A DNA stretch of 35,725 nt from Verrucomicrobiota bacterium (GTDB lineage Bacteria > Verrucomicrobiota > Kiritimatiellia > Kiritimatiellales > Tichowtungiaceae): the NCBI GenBank assembly GCA_016342445.1, contig JAEIOF010000007.1:1-35725 (forward strand), written 5' to 3'. The notes beneath the pieces were generated by a model. That model saw nothing but the letters and a program-made list of their open reading frames with translations, was not told where the DNA came from and made no database searches. Positions 26,161 through 33,946 of this stretch are shown piece after piece. Position numbers and translations under genes: made by a program. Position 1 is the stretch's first letter. Every line of letters starts with the position of its first letter.

Positions 26161-26647
26161 AAAAATCAAGCTGGTCTTCAACCAGATCGAGCACCGCGCA
26201 GGAGGGATGCATTCCGCGCCCGGCCGCACCGGGGTTGATGAGGCGGGTGCGACAAATCTGTTTATCGTGCCGGACATGTGAATGTCCGGAAAAGAGGTAG
26301 TCGTAGCAATCGGCGACCGCCGCATCGGCAAAAGCCCTCTCATCATCACTGTGCACGATGGCGATCTTCTTGCCGGCCAGTTCGAGTTCGCCAAAACGAC
26401 CCAAAACCTCCACGCCGATGTCTTCCGGATAAAAATCCCACCGCTCGGCGATATCGCAGTTTCCTAGCACAGCGTAGAGACGAATTCCAAGGGTATGAAA
26501 CATCGCGGCCATCTCCGTCAGCACCATATCACAGCCGATATCGCCGCAATGCAGAACCGCCTCTACGCCTCGGAAGATAAATTCGCGGGCGGCACTGAGA
26601 GCCAAATCCACCTGCCCGTGCGTGTCTGATATGATGCCGATTTTCAT
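26138..26647 (-). CDS. YfcE/MJ0936-type metallophosphodiesterase
   Basis: 169-residue single-domain calcineurin-like phosphoesterase. Metal-binding motifs are in order: GIISDTHGQ (D, H), LHCGDIG (GD), VLGNCD (GNxD), IVHSDDE and FSGHSHVRHD (GHxH), then the usual LINPGA. Such enzymes hydrolyse phosphodiesters in vitro; the physiological substrate is open. The start ATG 26647 is divergent from argC; its 3' end overlaps the glycosyltransferase-like gene. Confidence 0.92.
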   Translation of the reverse strand: MKIGIISDTHGQVDLALSAAREFIFRGVEAVLHCGDIGCDMVLTEMAAMFHTLGIRLYAVLGNCDIAERWDFYPEDIGVEVLGRFGELELAGKKIAIVHSDDERAFADAAVADCYDYLFSGHSHVRHDKQICRTRLINPGAAGRGMHPSCAVLDLVEDQLDFFTIRRSE

Positions 26648-26715
26648 GATGAGTTCTCTGAATAAACAGTCTATAGTACCTCGTTTTTAACGCATTACTA
26701 GCGGAGAATTTAATA

Positions 26716-27768
26716 ATGAAGAATGTGAAAGTTGTTGGCGCAGGCGGATACGGCGGAGTTGGAATCATCGAACTGTTACTCCGACACCCCGAATTCAAAA
26801 TTGAATGTCTGGTGGCTGCAACCGAAACCGGCATGAAAATCAGTGATTTGTATCCCCACCTGACCGGATTCTGCGATGAACTGATCCGGACAACAGACGA
26901 TCCCGCCACACAGAAACCGTTCGATGCGGTCTTTTTCGCCACGCCCGACGGCGTCGGTATGCAAACCGCGGCGGACGAACTGGCCAAGGGCGCCCGGGTG
27001 GTCGACTACAGCGGCGACTTCCGCTTCACCACTCCCGAAAAATACAGGGCGTATGCGAATTTTATCGGGAAAAACCCCGTCCACGCCGCGCCGGAGCTTC
27101 TACCAAAAACGGTTTATGGTCTTTCGGAACTGCATGCAATTAACGAATCGCAAACACTGGCTGGAAACCCCGGCTGTTTTGCGGTCAGCTGCATTCTCGG
27201 TTTAGCCCCCGCCGCCGCCGGGAAATTAATCAACCCCAAAAGCGTTATCTGCGACAGCAAAACGGGAGTGTCCGGAGCCGGAAAAAAACCGGCCGCCACC
27301 TTCCACTACCCCGCGCGATACGAGCAGGTCAACGCCTACAAACTGGGCGGGCATCAGCACATGGTGGAAGTTGAACAGGAGCTCAGCCAGCTCGCAGGCG
27401 AGACGGTACAAATCACCCTCACCACACAGGTGGTGCCGATCTGCCGGGGAATCATCTCCTGCCTCTACGCCGACTTGCACGAAACCACGAGCGCGGCCCA
27501 GTTGCTGGACGTCTACAAAGCCTTCTACGCCGACAAACCGTTTGTGCGGGTTTTTGACAACACCGCAACCGTCGGCACCGCGCAGGTCAGTGGAACCAAC
27601 TTCTGCAATCTGATTGTCGATGTCGACGAGCGGAACAACCGGCTGCGGGTGATCTCGCATATCGACAACCTCATGAAGGGCCAGGCGGGCAATGCGCTCC
27701 AGAACATGAACCTCATGTTCGGGCTCGACCCGATGCTGGGTTTGAATTTTCCGGGCCGATGCCCGTAA
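26716..27768 (+). CDS. argC: N-acetyl-gamma-glutamyl-phosphate reductase
   Basis: NADPH-dependent enzyme of arginine synthesis. 350 residues with the Rossmann start VKVVGAGGYGGVGIIELLLRHPEF, a TPDGVGMQTA segment, GLSELHAINESQTLAGNPGCFAVSCILGLAP containing the catalytic Cys, SKTGVSGAGKKPA, and the substrate-binding GGHQHMVEVEQEL. It ends with LMKGQAGNALQNMNLMFGLD, the family's C-terminal signature. GGAG lies nine bases before the ATG. No other arginine gene is in the window. A palindrome pair lies downstream. Confidence 0.96.
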   Translation: MKNVKVVGAGGYGGVGIIELLLRHPEFKIECLVAATETGMKISDLYPHLTGFCDELIRTTDDPATQKPFDAVFFATPDGVGMQTAADELAKGARVVDYSGDFRFTTPEKYRAYANFIGKNPVHAAPELLPKTVYGLSELHAINESQTLAGNPGCFAVSCILGLAPAAAGKLINPKSVICDSKTGVSGAGKKPAATFHYPARYEQVNAYKLGGHQHMVEVEQELSQLAGETVQITLTTQVVPICRGIISCLYADLHETTSAAQLLDVYKAFYADKPFVRVFDNTATVGTAQVSGTNFCNLIVDVDERNNRLRVISHIDNLMKGQAGNALQNMNLMFGLDPMLGLNFPGRCP

Positions 27769-27810
27769 AAAACCGACATGATAAAATACGGGATTGCCGG
27801 AGTGGTGGTT

Positions 27811-27856
27811 TTCCAAGGGTTGGAACATTTCCCTGCACTTTTTCCAATGGTTGGAA
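27811..27856. repeat. Pair of perfect palindromes downstream of argC
   Basis: Cores at 27811-27825 (centre GGG) and 27842-27856 (centre TGG), 31 bp apart, in the 148-bp gap between argC and the DUF454 gene. Confidence 0.92.
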
Positions 27857-27916
27857 AATTTTCCTGATTCAATTCAGGTAACTGCGTTATACTTTCTCCG
27901 AGATCTGGGGAGCGTG

Positions 27917-28195
27917 ATGATACTTAAAACCATCCATAAAACAGCCTGGCTGGCCGGCGGAGTGGTTTTTTTTCTGCTTTTCCTGATCGGCCTTTTATTG
28001 CCGGTGATTCCGCAGCTCCCGTTTTTTATTGTTTCCATCTTCTGTTTCATCCGCTGTTCGCCGCGCTTCAATGACTGGATGAGCCGGAAACGCTGGTTTA
28101 AACGCTTCCATGGCTGGGCGGAACAGAGACACTGGTTTAAGCATGTGAAAGAGCACCTGCCCAAACCCAAATGGAAAAACAAGAATCCATCCTGA
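27917..28195 (+). CDS. DUF454/YbaN-family small inner-membrane protein
   Basis: 92 residues. Two adjacent hydrophobic segments, WLAGGVVFFLLFLIGLLLPV and LPFFIVSIFCFIRCSP, form a hairpin, followed by a basic, Trp/His-rich cytoplasmic tail. The LPxxPxxPF-like turn and FxRCSPRFNDWM fit the DUF454 family, whose function is unknown to me. I chose ATG 27917 behind GGGGAG; a longer frame from 27794 would run through both palindromes and lacks family similarity. GTG 27914 is an alternative start. Confidence 0.75.
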   Translation: MILKTIHKTAWLAGGVVFFLLFLIGLLLPVIPQLPFFIVSIFCFIRCSPRFNDWMSRKRWFKRFHGWAEQRHWFKHVKEHLPKPKWKNKNPS

Positions 28196-28239
28196 GTTGC
28201 TTGCCCCAGCCCCTTCAGGTATAAACCTCCCCATTGTCT

Positions 28240-29064
28240 ATGTATCTCGATTTCTTCCAACTGAACGAGTTCCCGTTTAACGTGACGCCCGACCCGCGCT
28301 TTCTCTTCTTTTCAGAGCGCCACCGGGAAGCCTACGACTCCCTGCTCTACGGCATTGAACGGCGCAAAGGCTTTATTGTACTGACCGGCGAAGTTGGTTG
28401 CGGAAAAACCACCATCTGCCGCTCCGTCCTCAACAACCTGCCCAGCGCCACCCATTCCGCACTGATTTTAAATCCGTCGCTGACCACCTCGCAACTGGTG
28501 CGCGCCATCCTGCTCGACCTCGGTCTGGAACCGAAGGGCCGCGACAAACTCGTTCACATCGCCCAGCTCAACCGCTTCCTGCTCGCCTGCCTTGAGAAGA
28601 ACGAAAATGTGGCCGTCATCATCGACGAATCGCAAAACCTTGACCCCGAGCTGATGGAACAGGTGCGTATGCTCTCCAATCTGGAGACCGACCAGCACAA
28701 GCTGATGCAGATTGTCCTTTCCGGACAGCCCGAGCTCAAAGAACGCCTGCAGCAGTCCGACCTGCGCCAGCTCCGCCAGCGCGTGATGGTTCACTGCGAT
28801 CTGGAACAGCTCTCCGAAGTGGAAACCGCACTTTACATCCAGCACCGCCTCAACGTGGCCGGGGCAAGCGGACGAATCGCTTTCAACAATGCGGCGGTTC
28901 AGCAGATTCATCAGCGGGCGCAGGGAATTCCCCGCCAGATCAACACCCTGTGTGACCGCTCCCTGCTCTCCGCCTATGTCCGCCGCGACCATCAGGTGAT
29001 TGGCACCGATGCGCAAAACGCCATCACCGAGCTGGCCTCGGTGATTCAAGGGAGCTCTCTATGA
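28240..29064 (+). CDS. exeA: ExeA/GspA-like AAA+ ATPase
   Basis: 274-residue P-loop ATPase. FQLNEFPFNVTPDPRFLFFSERHREAYDSLLYGIERRKGFIVLTGE is the family opening, then Walker A GEVGCGKTT, Walker B VAVIIDESQNL, sensor region IVLSGQPELKERL and the arginine-finger-type RQRV. ExeA with ExeB helps assemble the type II secretin in the outer membrane of Aeromonas. The C-terminal peptidoglycan-binding part of full-length ExeA is absent, as in shorter pilus- and secretion-associated homologues. Start is ATG 28240 or TTG 28234; neither has a clear Shine-Dalgarno box. It overlaps the next gene by ATGA, so the two are translationally coupled. Confidence 0.88.
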   Translation: MYLDFFQLNEFPFNVTPDPRFLFFSERHREAYDSLLYGIERRKGFIVLTGEVGCGKTTICRSVLNNLPSATHSALILNPSLTTSQLVRAILLDLGLEPKGRDKLVHIAQLNRFLLACLEKNENVAVIIDESQNLDPELMEQVRMLSNLETDQHKLMQIVLSGQPELKERLQQSDLRQLRQRVMVHCDLEQLSEVETALYIQHRLNVAGASGRIAFNNAAVQQIHQRAQGIPRQINTLCDRSLLSAYVRRDHQVIGTDAQNAITELASVIQGSSL

Positions 29065-29606
29065 GTTTGATTCAAGACGCACTGAAACGAAAACTCGAAG
29101 AGGAGCAGTTTCTTCCGCCGAAGGAAAAACCGGCGACCCCGCCTGCAGCCGCCCCGGATCCGACGCCCGCTCCCGCACAAAAACCCGCGCCCGACTCCAC
29201 CAAACTCCTGCTGCTTCTGGTGGCAATTATCGTACTGCTCCTGATCGGCCTCGGCGTCTATCTGCTTCTCCGCCCGGCCGCCGGAACCCGATCCGCGGAA
29301 CCCGCCCGGTCGGAACCGGTTGCGGTTCAGCCGGTCATCGAGGAAGTCAAAGCGGTTGAAAAGCCGGTCGAGGCCGCTCCGCCTGCAGTCGAAAAAGAAC
29401 CCGCGCCGCCGCCCGGCGTGCAGTGGCCTGAACTGAACCTGACGGGTTTCGCCTCCGGCGGCACCGAACGTCTGGTTATCATCAACGGGAAAACTCTTTC
29501 AACCGGAAGCCGAATTGAAGGAGCCCGTATTCTTCAGATCGGTAAAAATGAAGTCGCGATTGAATATCAGGGCGAACAGCACATCCTCCGCGTCGACAAT
29601 CAGTAA
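29061..29606 (+). CDS. GspB/ExeB-like type II secretion accessory protein
   Basis: 181 residues. The cytoplasmic start MSLIQDALKRKLEEEQF is the typical MSxIxdALkk opening. A Pro/Ala-rich stretch follows, then one transmembrane helix (LLLLLVAIIVLLLIGLGVYLLL, near 50-70), a periplasmic Pro/Glu-rich linker, and a small folded end (RLVIINGKTLSTGSRIEGARILQIGKNEVAIEY) matching the GspB/PulB C-terminal domain. It would link ExeA to the envelope for secretin assembly. It begins within the exeA stop (ATGA). Two palindromes follow downstream in the convergent gap. Confidence 0.85.
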   Translation: MSLIQDALKRKLEEEQFLPPKEKPATPPAAAPDPTPAPAQKPAPDSTKLLLLLVAIIVLLLIGLGVYLLLRPAAGTRSAEPARSEPVAVQPVIEEVKAVEKPVEAAPPAVEKEPAPPPGVQWPELNLTGFASGGTERLVIINGKTLSTGSRIEGARILQIGKNEVAIEYQGEQHILRVDNQ

Positions 29607-29671
29607 CCGGAGCTGGAACTTTCAAAAGTTCCGGCGAAACGAATCCAAACCCTGAACCCCGGCGCAGCCGG

Positions 29672-29717
29672 TTCCAATGATTGGAAAATCAGCCCTCAAA
29701 AATTCCAATGTCTGGAA
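29672..29717. repeat. Pair of palindromes at a convergent junction
   Basis: Perfect core at 29672-29686 (centre TGA) and TTCCAA-TGT-CTGGAA at 29703-29717, 31 bp apart. The second ends two bases from the stop codon of the TM1266-like gene. A separate hairpin, GGAACTTT/AAAGTTCC (29615-29632), follows the exeB-like stop codon but has no T-run. Confidence 0.9.
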
Positions 29718-29719
29718 GT

Positions 29720-29980
29720 TTACGGATGATCGAACACCATCGACTGCACTTCCACGCCGTCAATAGCCGTCAACTTAGCCTTCAGAGAGGCAACCTGAGC
29801 ATCATCATCCACCATGTCGAGGATGATCAATCCGTTCGGAGAACAGACGCCTGTCTCGGCCTCGTGCAGGCCGAGCCGCGTGCGAATCTGACAGCCGAAC
29901 TCAGTGAACACCTTCTGAACTTCACCCGCGTGCTTCACCCGTTCCGTGACATGAACCCCAACCACAATATGCTTATCCAT
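29720..29980 (-). CDS. TM1266-type iron-only hydrogenase system regulator
   Basis: 86-residue ACT-like protein, MDKHIVVGVHVTERVKHAGEV... with GLHEAETGVCSPNGLIILDMVDDD. The family is repeatedly found beside [FeFe]-hydrogenase and maturation genes (hence the name) and is thought to act as a regulator by binding a small ligand; the mechanism is not established. The start ATG 29980 lies five bases after GGGGAGG. It is divergent from hydC-hydB-hydA, which supports the assignment. Confidence 0.85.
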   Translation of the reverse strand: MDKHIVVGVHVTERVKHAGEVQKVFTEFGCQIRTRLGLHEAETGVCSPNGLIILDMVDDDAQVASLKAKLTAIDGVEVQSMVFDHP

Positions 29981-30060
29981 AACGGCCTCCCCTTTTGACG
30001 CGCAAATCCTAATTTCCATCCGGACGATTGACCAGAAAAGAGTTATTGGTAAATTTCGGA

Positions 30061-30088
30061 TTTGTCCAGATGAGATCCAAGCTAAAAT
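30061..30088 (+). promoter_or_regulatory. Tentative hyd operon promoter
   Basis: TTTGTC (30061-30066) and TAAAAT (30083-30088), 16 bases apart, in the 256-bp divergent region. Neither hexamer is strong, and no Rex- or Fnr-type operator was recognised nearby. Confidence 0.25.
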
Positions 30089-30236
30089 TCCGTCTGTTTT
30101 TTGGCGCAGAAACAAATAATCTTCGTTACGATACCTTCGCTTCAGCAGGCGAAACACATTGGGTGACCAGTGAAATTCCAACGACTGCACGAGAGCCGTT
30201 GCATGAACTGCGCCATCCATCGAAAGGAGGCCGGAG

Positions 30237-30776
30237 ATGCTTGTATCAGAACGCGAACAACTGCGCGCGAACATCGAGCGACAGGTGAAGGAATTCGGCA
30301 ACGACCGCAGCGCCCTGATTCCGGTCCTGCAGGACGTGCAGCACAAATACGGGCATGTCTCGGAATATGTGATGCAGGTGGTGGCGGATATTCTCCACAT
30401 CCACCCGGTTGAAGTCTACGGGGTTGCCTCCTTCTACAGCTTTATCGGCCACAAACAAAAAGGCCGCTTCATCATCCGCCTCTGCCGCACCATCTCCTGC
30501 GACATGCAGGGCAAAGACCGGGTCGCCCGTCAGCTCGAAAACGATCTCGGCATTCAATTCGGAGAAACCACACCGGACGGCAACTTCACACTGGAATGGG
30601 CCAACTGCCTCGGCATGTGCGATCAGGGCCCCGCCCTGCTCGTCAATGAACGGATCTACACCAAAGTCACCCCGGAAACCGTGCACGACATTCTCGAAGA
30701 GTGCCGCACCCTGTTCGGAGTCTATGCACTTCAGGAAAAGGAGACGCTATGCGAACTACCGACACCAGTAAAATGA
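30237..30776 (+). CDS. hydC: Hydrogenase HydC subunit (NuoE-like, 2Fe-2S)
   Basis: Thioredoxin-fold 2Fe-2S subunit, 179 residues, of a multimeric NAD-linked [FeFe]-hydrogenase. ALIPVLQDVQHKYGHVSE, VYGVASFYSFI and the four-cysteine site CRTISC...CLGMC are the NuoE hallmarks. It passes electrons between the flavin subunit and HydA. AAAGGAGG lies six bases before the ATG. Its 3' end overlaps hydB by 28 bases. Confidence 0.93.
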   Translation: MLVSEREQLRANIERQVKEFGNDRSALIPVLQDVQHKYGHVSEYVMQVVADILHIHPVEVYGVASFYSFIGHKQKGRFIIRLCRTISCDMQGKDRVARQLENDLGIQFGETTPDGNFTLEWANCLGMCDQGPALLVNERIYTKVTPETVHDILEECRTLFGVYALQEKETLCELPTPVK

Positions 30777-31939
30777 CGTTCTCCAGAGTGAGTCCCGGCG
30801 AGGGCCTTAAAAAAGCGCTGAAGATGACCCCGGAGGAAATCATCGACCTCATAACCGCATCCGGCCTGAAGGGCCGCGGCGGGGCGGGCTTTCCCACCGA
30901 TTTAAAATGGAAGCTGGCAGCCGCGGTCAAAGACGACCTGAAATATGTGGTCTGCAATGCCGACGAAGGAGAGCCGGGAACCTTTAAGGACCGCGTCATC
31001 CTGACCGACTTTGCCGACCTGATGTTCGACGGCATGACCATCGGCGCCCGCGCCATCGGAGCCTGCAAAGGCATCATCTATCTGCGCGGCGAATACGCCT
31101 ATCTGCGGAGCTTCCTGAAAGGAAAACTCGCGGAGCGGCGCAACGACGGACTGCTGGGAAAAAACGTGCTGGGTATCGCCGGCTTCGATTTCGACGTCGA
31201 AATCCGCATGGGGGCCGGCGCCTATATCTGCGGCGAGGAAACCGCCCTGATTGAATCGCTCGAAGGACAGCGCGGTGAACCGCGCAACCGCCCGCCCTTC
31301 CCCGTCAACACCGGCTTCATGGGTCATCCCACCATCGTCAACAATGTCGAAACCTTCACCTGGGTTCCCTGTATCGTCACCAAGGGAGCAAAATGGTTTT
31401 TTGATATCGGCACGGAACGATCGACCGGGTTGAAAATGTTCAGCGTCTCCGGCGACTGCGGCAAACACGGCGTGTTTGAATTCCCGATGGGCATCACCAT
31501 TCAGGAACTGCTCGAAAAAGTGGACGGAACCGGCGCAAAAGCCGTACAGGCGGGCGGCGCGTCCGGACGCTGCATACCGGCCTGCAGCTTCGGCCGCACC
31601 ATCGCCTTCGAAGATGTGCCGACCGGCGGTTCCATCATTGTTATCGGACCGGATCGCGACATGCTCAAAGTGGCCGAAAACTTCATGGAATTTTTCCTCG
31701 ATGAGTCGTGCGGCCAATGCACGCCCTGCCGCGAAGGCAACGCCAAGCTGCTCGAAGGCATCAAACTTCTGCAGCAAGGCCGCTGTTCCATGAAATATCT
31801 GCGCGAACTCTGCAAGCTGGGCGAAACCATGCAGCTCGCCTCCAAATGCGGGCTCGGGCAATCCAGCCCGAACGCATTTCTCTCCATCGTCACGAAATTT
31901 AAAGATGAAATTATGGGCCGCACCGAAACCGCCCTATAG
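30749..31939 (+). CDS. hydB: Hydrogenase HydB subunit (NuoF-like, FMN/NADH)
   Basis: NADH- and FMN-binding subunit, 396 residues. Present: GRGGAGFPTDLKWKLAA (NADH loop), CNADEGEPGTFKDR (FMN), YICGEETALIESLEGQRGEPR, and the 4Fe-4S site ESCGQCTPCREGN. The N-terminal thioredoxin-like domain and the C-terminal two-cluster ferredoxin domain of bifurcating HydB from Thermotoga-type enzymes are missing, so this is the short NuoF-sized form. The start 30749 has AGGAG five bases upstream; a second ATG at 30773 overlaps the hydC stop as ATGA and is an alternative. Confidence 0.93.
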   Translation: MRTTDTSKMTFSRVSPGEGLKKALKMTPEEIIDLITASGLKGRGGAGFPTDLKWKLAAAVKDDLKYVVCNADEGEPGTFKDRVILTDFADLMFDGMTIGARAIGACKGIIYLRGEYAYLRSFLKGKLAERRNDGLLGKNVLGIAGFDFDVEIRMGAGAYICGEETALIESLEGQRGEPRNRPPFPVNTGFMGHPTIVNNVETFTWVPCIVTKGAKWFFDIGTERSTGLKMFSVSGDCGKHGVFEFPMGITIQELLEKVDGTGAKAVQAGGASGRCIPACSFGRTIAFEDVPTGGSIIVIGPDRDMLKVAENFMEFFLDESCGQCTPCREGNAKLLEGIKLLQQGRCSMKYLRELCKLGETMQLASKCGLGQSSPNAFLSIVTKFKDEIMGRTETAL

Positions 31940-31950
31940 GAAGGATCCCC

Positions 31951-33870
31951 ATGTCGATCGAACTGAACAAAAACACCTCGCGCTCCCCGCTGAGCCAGCG
32001 AATTCAGCCCATGGGCATCCCGGGACTGGAAATCACCGACAAACTGGTGACCGTCACCATCGACGACAAAGAGGTCACCGTTCCATCCGGAACCACCATC
32101 CTTGAAGTCGCCAAACAGATCGGCATCCGTATCCCGACCCTCTGCTACCACGAAGACCTCTGCGTCGCCGGGGTCTGCCGCATCTGCGTGGTGGAAGTCG
32201 AAGGACAACGCACCCTGCAAACCGCCTGTGCCTACCCCGTCACCGAGCCGATCACCGTCCGGACCCACACGCGAAAAGTGCGTCAGGCGCGCCGCCACAT
32301 TCTCGACCTCATGCTCTCCAAACACTACGGCGAATGCTACGCCTGCTTCCGCAACAACAACTGTGAACTGCAGGCGCTGGCTAAAGAATACGGCGTCGAC
32401 TTCTTCCGCTTCGGCCATCCTGAAAAACCGCGCTTCAAAGTCGACCGCTCCAGCCACAGCCTCGTGCGCGACATGGACAAATGCATCCTCTGCCGCCGGT
32501 GCATCCGCACCTGCATCGACCTGCAGGAAGTCGGTGTGCTGGAAGTGGACAAACGCTCCGACCAGTCAAAAGTCATCACCTTCGGCGACAAACCGCTCGG
32601 CGAAGTCGTCTGCATCAACTGTGGCCAATGCATCAACCGCTGTCCCACCGGCGCCCTGCGCGCCAACGACCCGACCGAAGAAGTCTGGGCGGCCATCGAC
32701 GACCCAACCAAACACGTCGTCATCCAGACCGCGCCCAGCCCGCGAGCAGGCATCGGCGAATGCTTCGGACTCGAACCGGGCCATCCGCTCACCTTCGAAC
32801 TCAACACCGCTCTGCGCGAATGCGGTTTCGATAAAATATTCGACACCAACTTCAGCGCCGACCTCACCATCATCGAAGAAGGCACCGAACTGCTTCTCCG
32901 CCTGCACAAGGCGCTGGTCGAAAAAAAAGCGGTCGCTCTGCCGCAGTTCACCAGCTGCTCACCCGGCTGGGTCAAATACCTCGAACACTTCTATCCGGAA
33001 TACATCCCCAACCTCTCCTCGGCCAAAAGCCCGCAGCAAATGTTTGGTGCCGTCATCAAAACCTACTACGCCCAACTCAACAAAATTGACCCCAAAGACA
33101 TCGTCACCGTCGCGCTCATGCCCTGCTCCGCCAAAAAATTCGAATGCAACCGTCCGGAAATGTGCGACAGCGGATGGAAAGATGTCGACTACGGCCTCAC
33201 CACCCGCGAAATGGCTCAGATGATCAGCGAAGCCGGGATCGACCTGCCGGCCATGCCCAAATCGGACTTCGACGACCCGTTCGGAACCGCCACCGGCTCC
33301 GGCGTCATCTTCGGAGCCACCGGCGGCGTTATGGAAGCCGCTCTGCGCACCGTCATCGAACTCGTCTGCGGGATCAAAGTGGAAGACCTCTTCGAGCACG
33401 CCGACATCATCCCCGTGCGCGGCTTCGAAGGCATCCGCTTCCTCGAACTGCCCATCAAAAAAGTCGGCCCCGTGCCGGATCTGCTCAAAAATCTGATTCC
33501 CGACTGGAAATGGCTCGAAGGCGCCACCCTCAAAGTCGCCGCCGCGCACGGCACCGCCAACGCCAAGCTGGTTATGGAAGATATCAAAGCGGGCGGACGC
33601 TGCAGCGAATGTCATTTCATTGAATTCATGGCCTGTCCCGGCGGATGCCTCGGCGGCGGCGGACAGCCCATCCCCACCAGTCCGTCCATCCGGGCGGCGC
33701 GCGCCAAAGCCATCTACAGCGAAGACGCTTCGTACGAAATCCGCAAATCGCACGAAAACCCGGCGGTAGTCAAACTCTACACCGAATTCCTGACCGACGG
33801 GCCGTGCGGCCACATCAGCCACAAGCTCCTGCACACCGGATACACCCCGCGCGGCAAATATATTGTTTGA
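31951..33870 (+). CDS. hydA: [FeFe]-hydrogenase catalytic subunit HydA
   Basis: Produces or oxidises H2. 639 residues: N-terminal 2Fe-2S domain (CYHEDLCVAGVCRIC...C), His-ligated cluster HYGECYACFRNNNC, two 4Fe-4S sites (CILCRRCIRTC, CINCGQCINRCP), then the H-cluster domain with motif L1 TSCSPGW (334-340), L2 MPCSAKKFEC (M390) and L3 EFMACPGGCLGGGGQP (E558), and the small-subunit-like end. In L1 the usual second Cys, a proton-relay residue in CpI-type enzymes, is Ser337. GGAAGG precedes the ATG, and 11 bases separate it from hydB. The maturases HydEFG are not in the window. Confidence 0.96.
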   Translation: MSIELNKNTSRSPLSQRIQPMGIPGLEITDKLVTVTIDDKEVTVPSGTTILEVAKQIGIRIPTLCYHEDLCVAGVCRICVVEVEGQRTLQTACAYPVTEPITVRTHTRKVRQARRHILDLMLSKHYGECYACFRNNNCELQALAKEYGVDFFRFGHPEKPRFKVDRSSHSLVRDMDKCILCRRCIRTCIDLQEVGVLEVDKRSDQSKVITFGDKPLGEVVCINCGQCINRCPTGALRANDPTEEVWAAIDDPTKHVVIQTAPSPRAGIGECFGLEPGHPLTFELNTALRECGFDKIFDTNFSADLTIIEEGTELLLRLHKALVEKKAVALPQFTSCSPGWVKYLEHFYPEYIPNLSSAKSPQQMFGAVIKTYYAQLNKIDPKDIVTVALMPCSAKKFECNRPEMCDSGWKDVDYGLTTREMAQMISEAGIDLPAMPKSDFDDPFGTATGSGVIFGATGGVMEAALRTVIELVCGIKVEDLFEHADIIPVRGFEGIRFLELPIKKVGPVPDLLKNLIPDWKWLEGATLKVAAAHGTANAKLVMEDIKAGGRCSECHFIEFMACPGGCLGGGGQPIPTSPSIRAARAKAIYSEDASYEIRKSHENPAVVKLYTEFLTDGPCGHISHKLLHTGYTPRGKYIV

Positions 33871-33946
33871 GAATGGAATGCCGGCGTGCCGGATCATTGA
33901 ATGCCGGAGGGAGAAACCCCGCCCATTGACGTGTCGGGCCTGACTT

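Noticed and set aside
26484-26500. TTCCAAGGGTATGAA in the phosphodiesterase gene
   Set aside because: Only the left arm matches; the right arm is too degenerate to count as a copy.
27752-27768. CGGGC/GCCCG hairpin at the end of argC as a terminator
   Set aside because: It lies in the last codons and is followed by an A-run, not a T-run, on the transcribed strand.
27794-28195. Longer start for the DUF454 gene
   Set aside because: The extra 41 residues are encoded by the palindrome-bearing spacer and do not fit the family. ATG 27917 has the better ribosome-binding context.
32959-33897. Long antisense frames opposite hydA (and 30902-31861 opposite hydB)
   Set aside because: Compositional shadows without ribosome-binding sites or recognisable domains.
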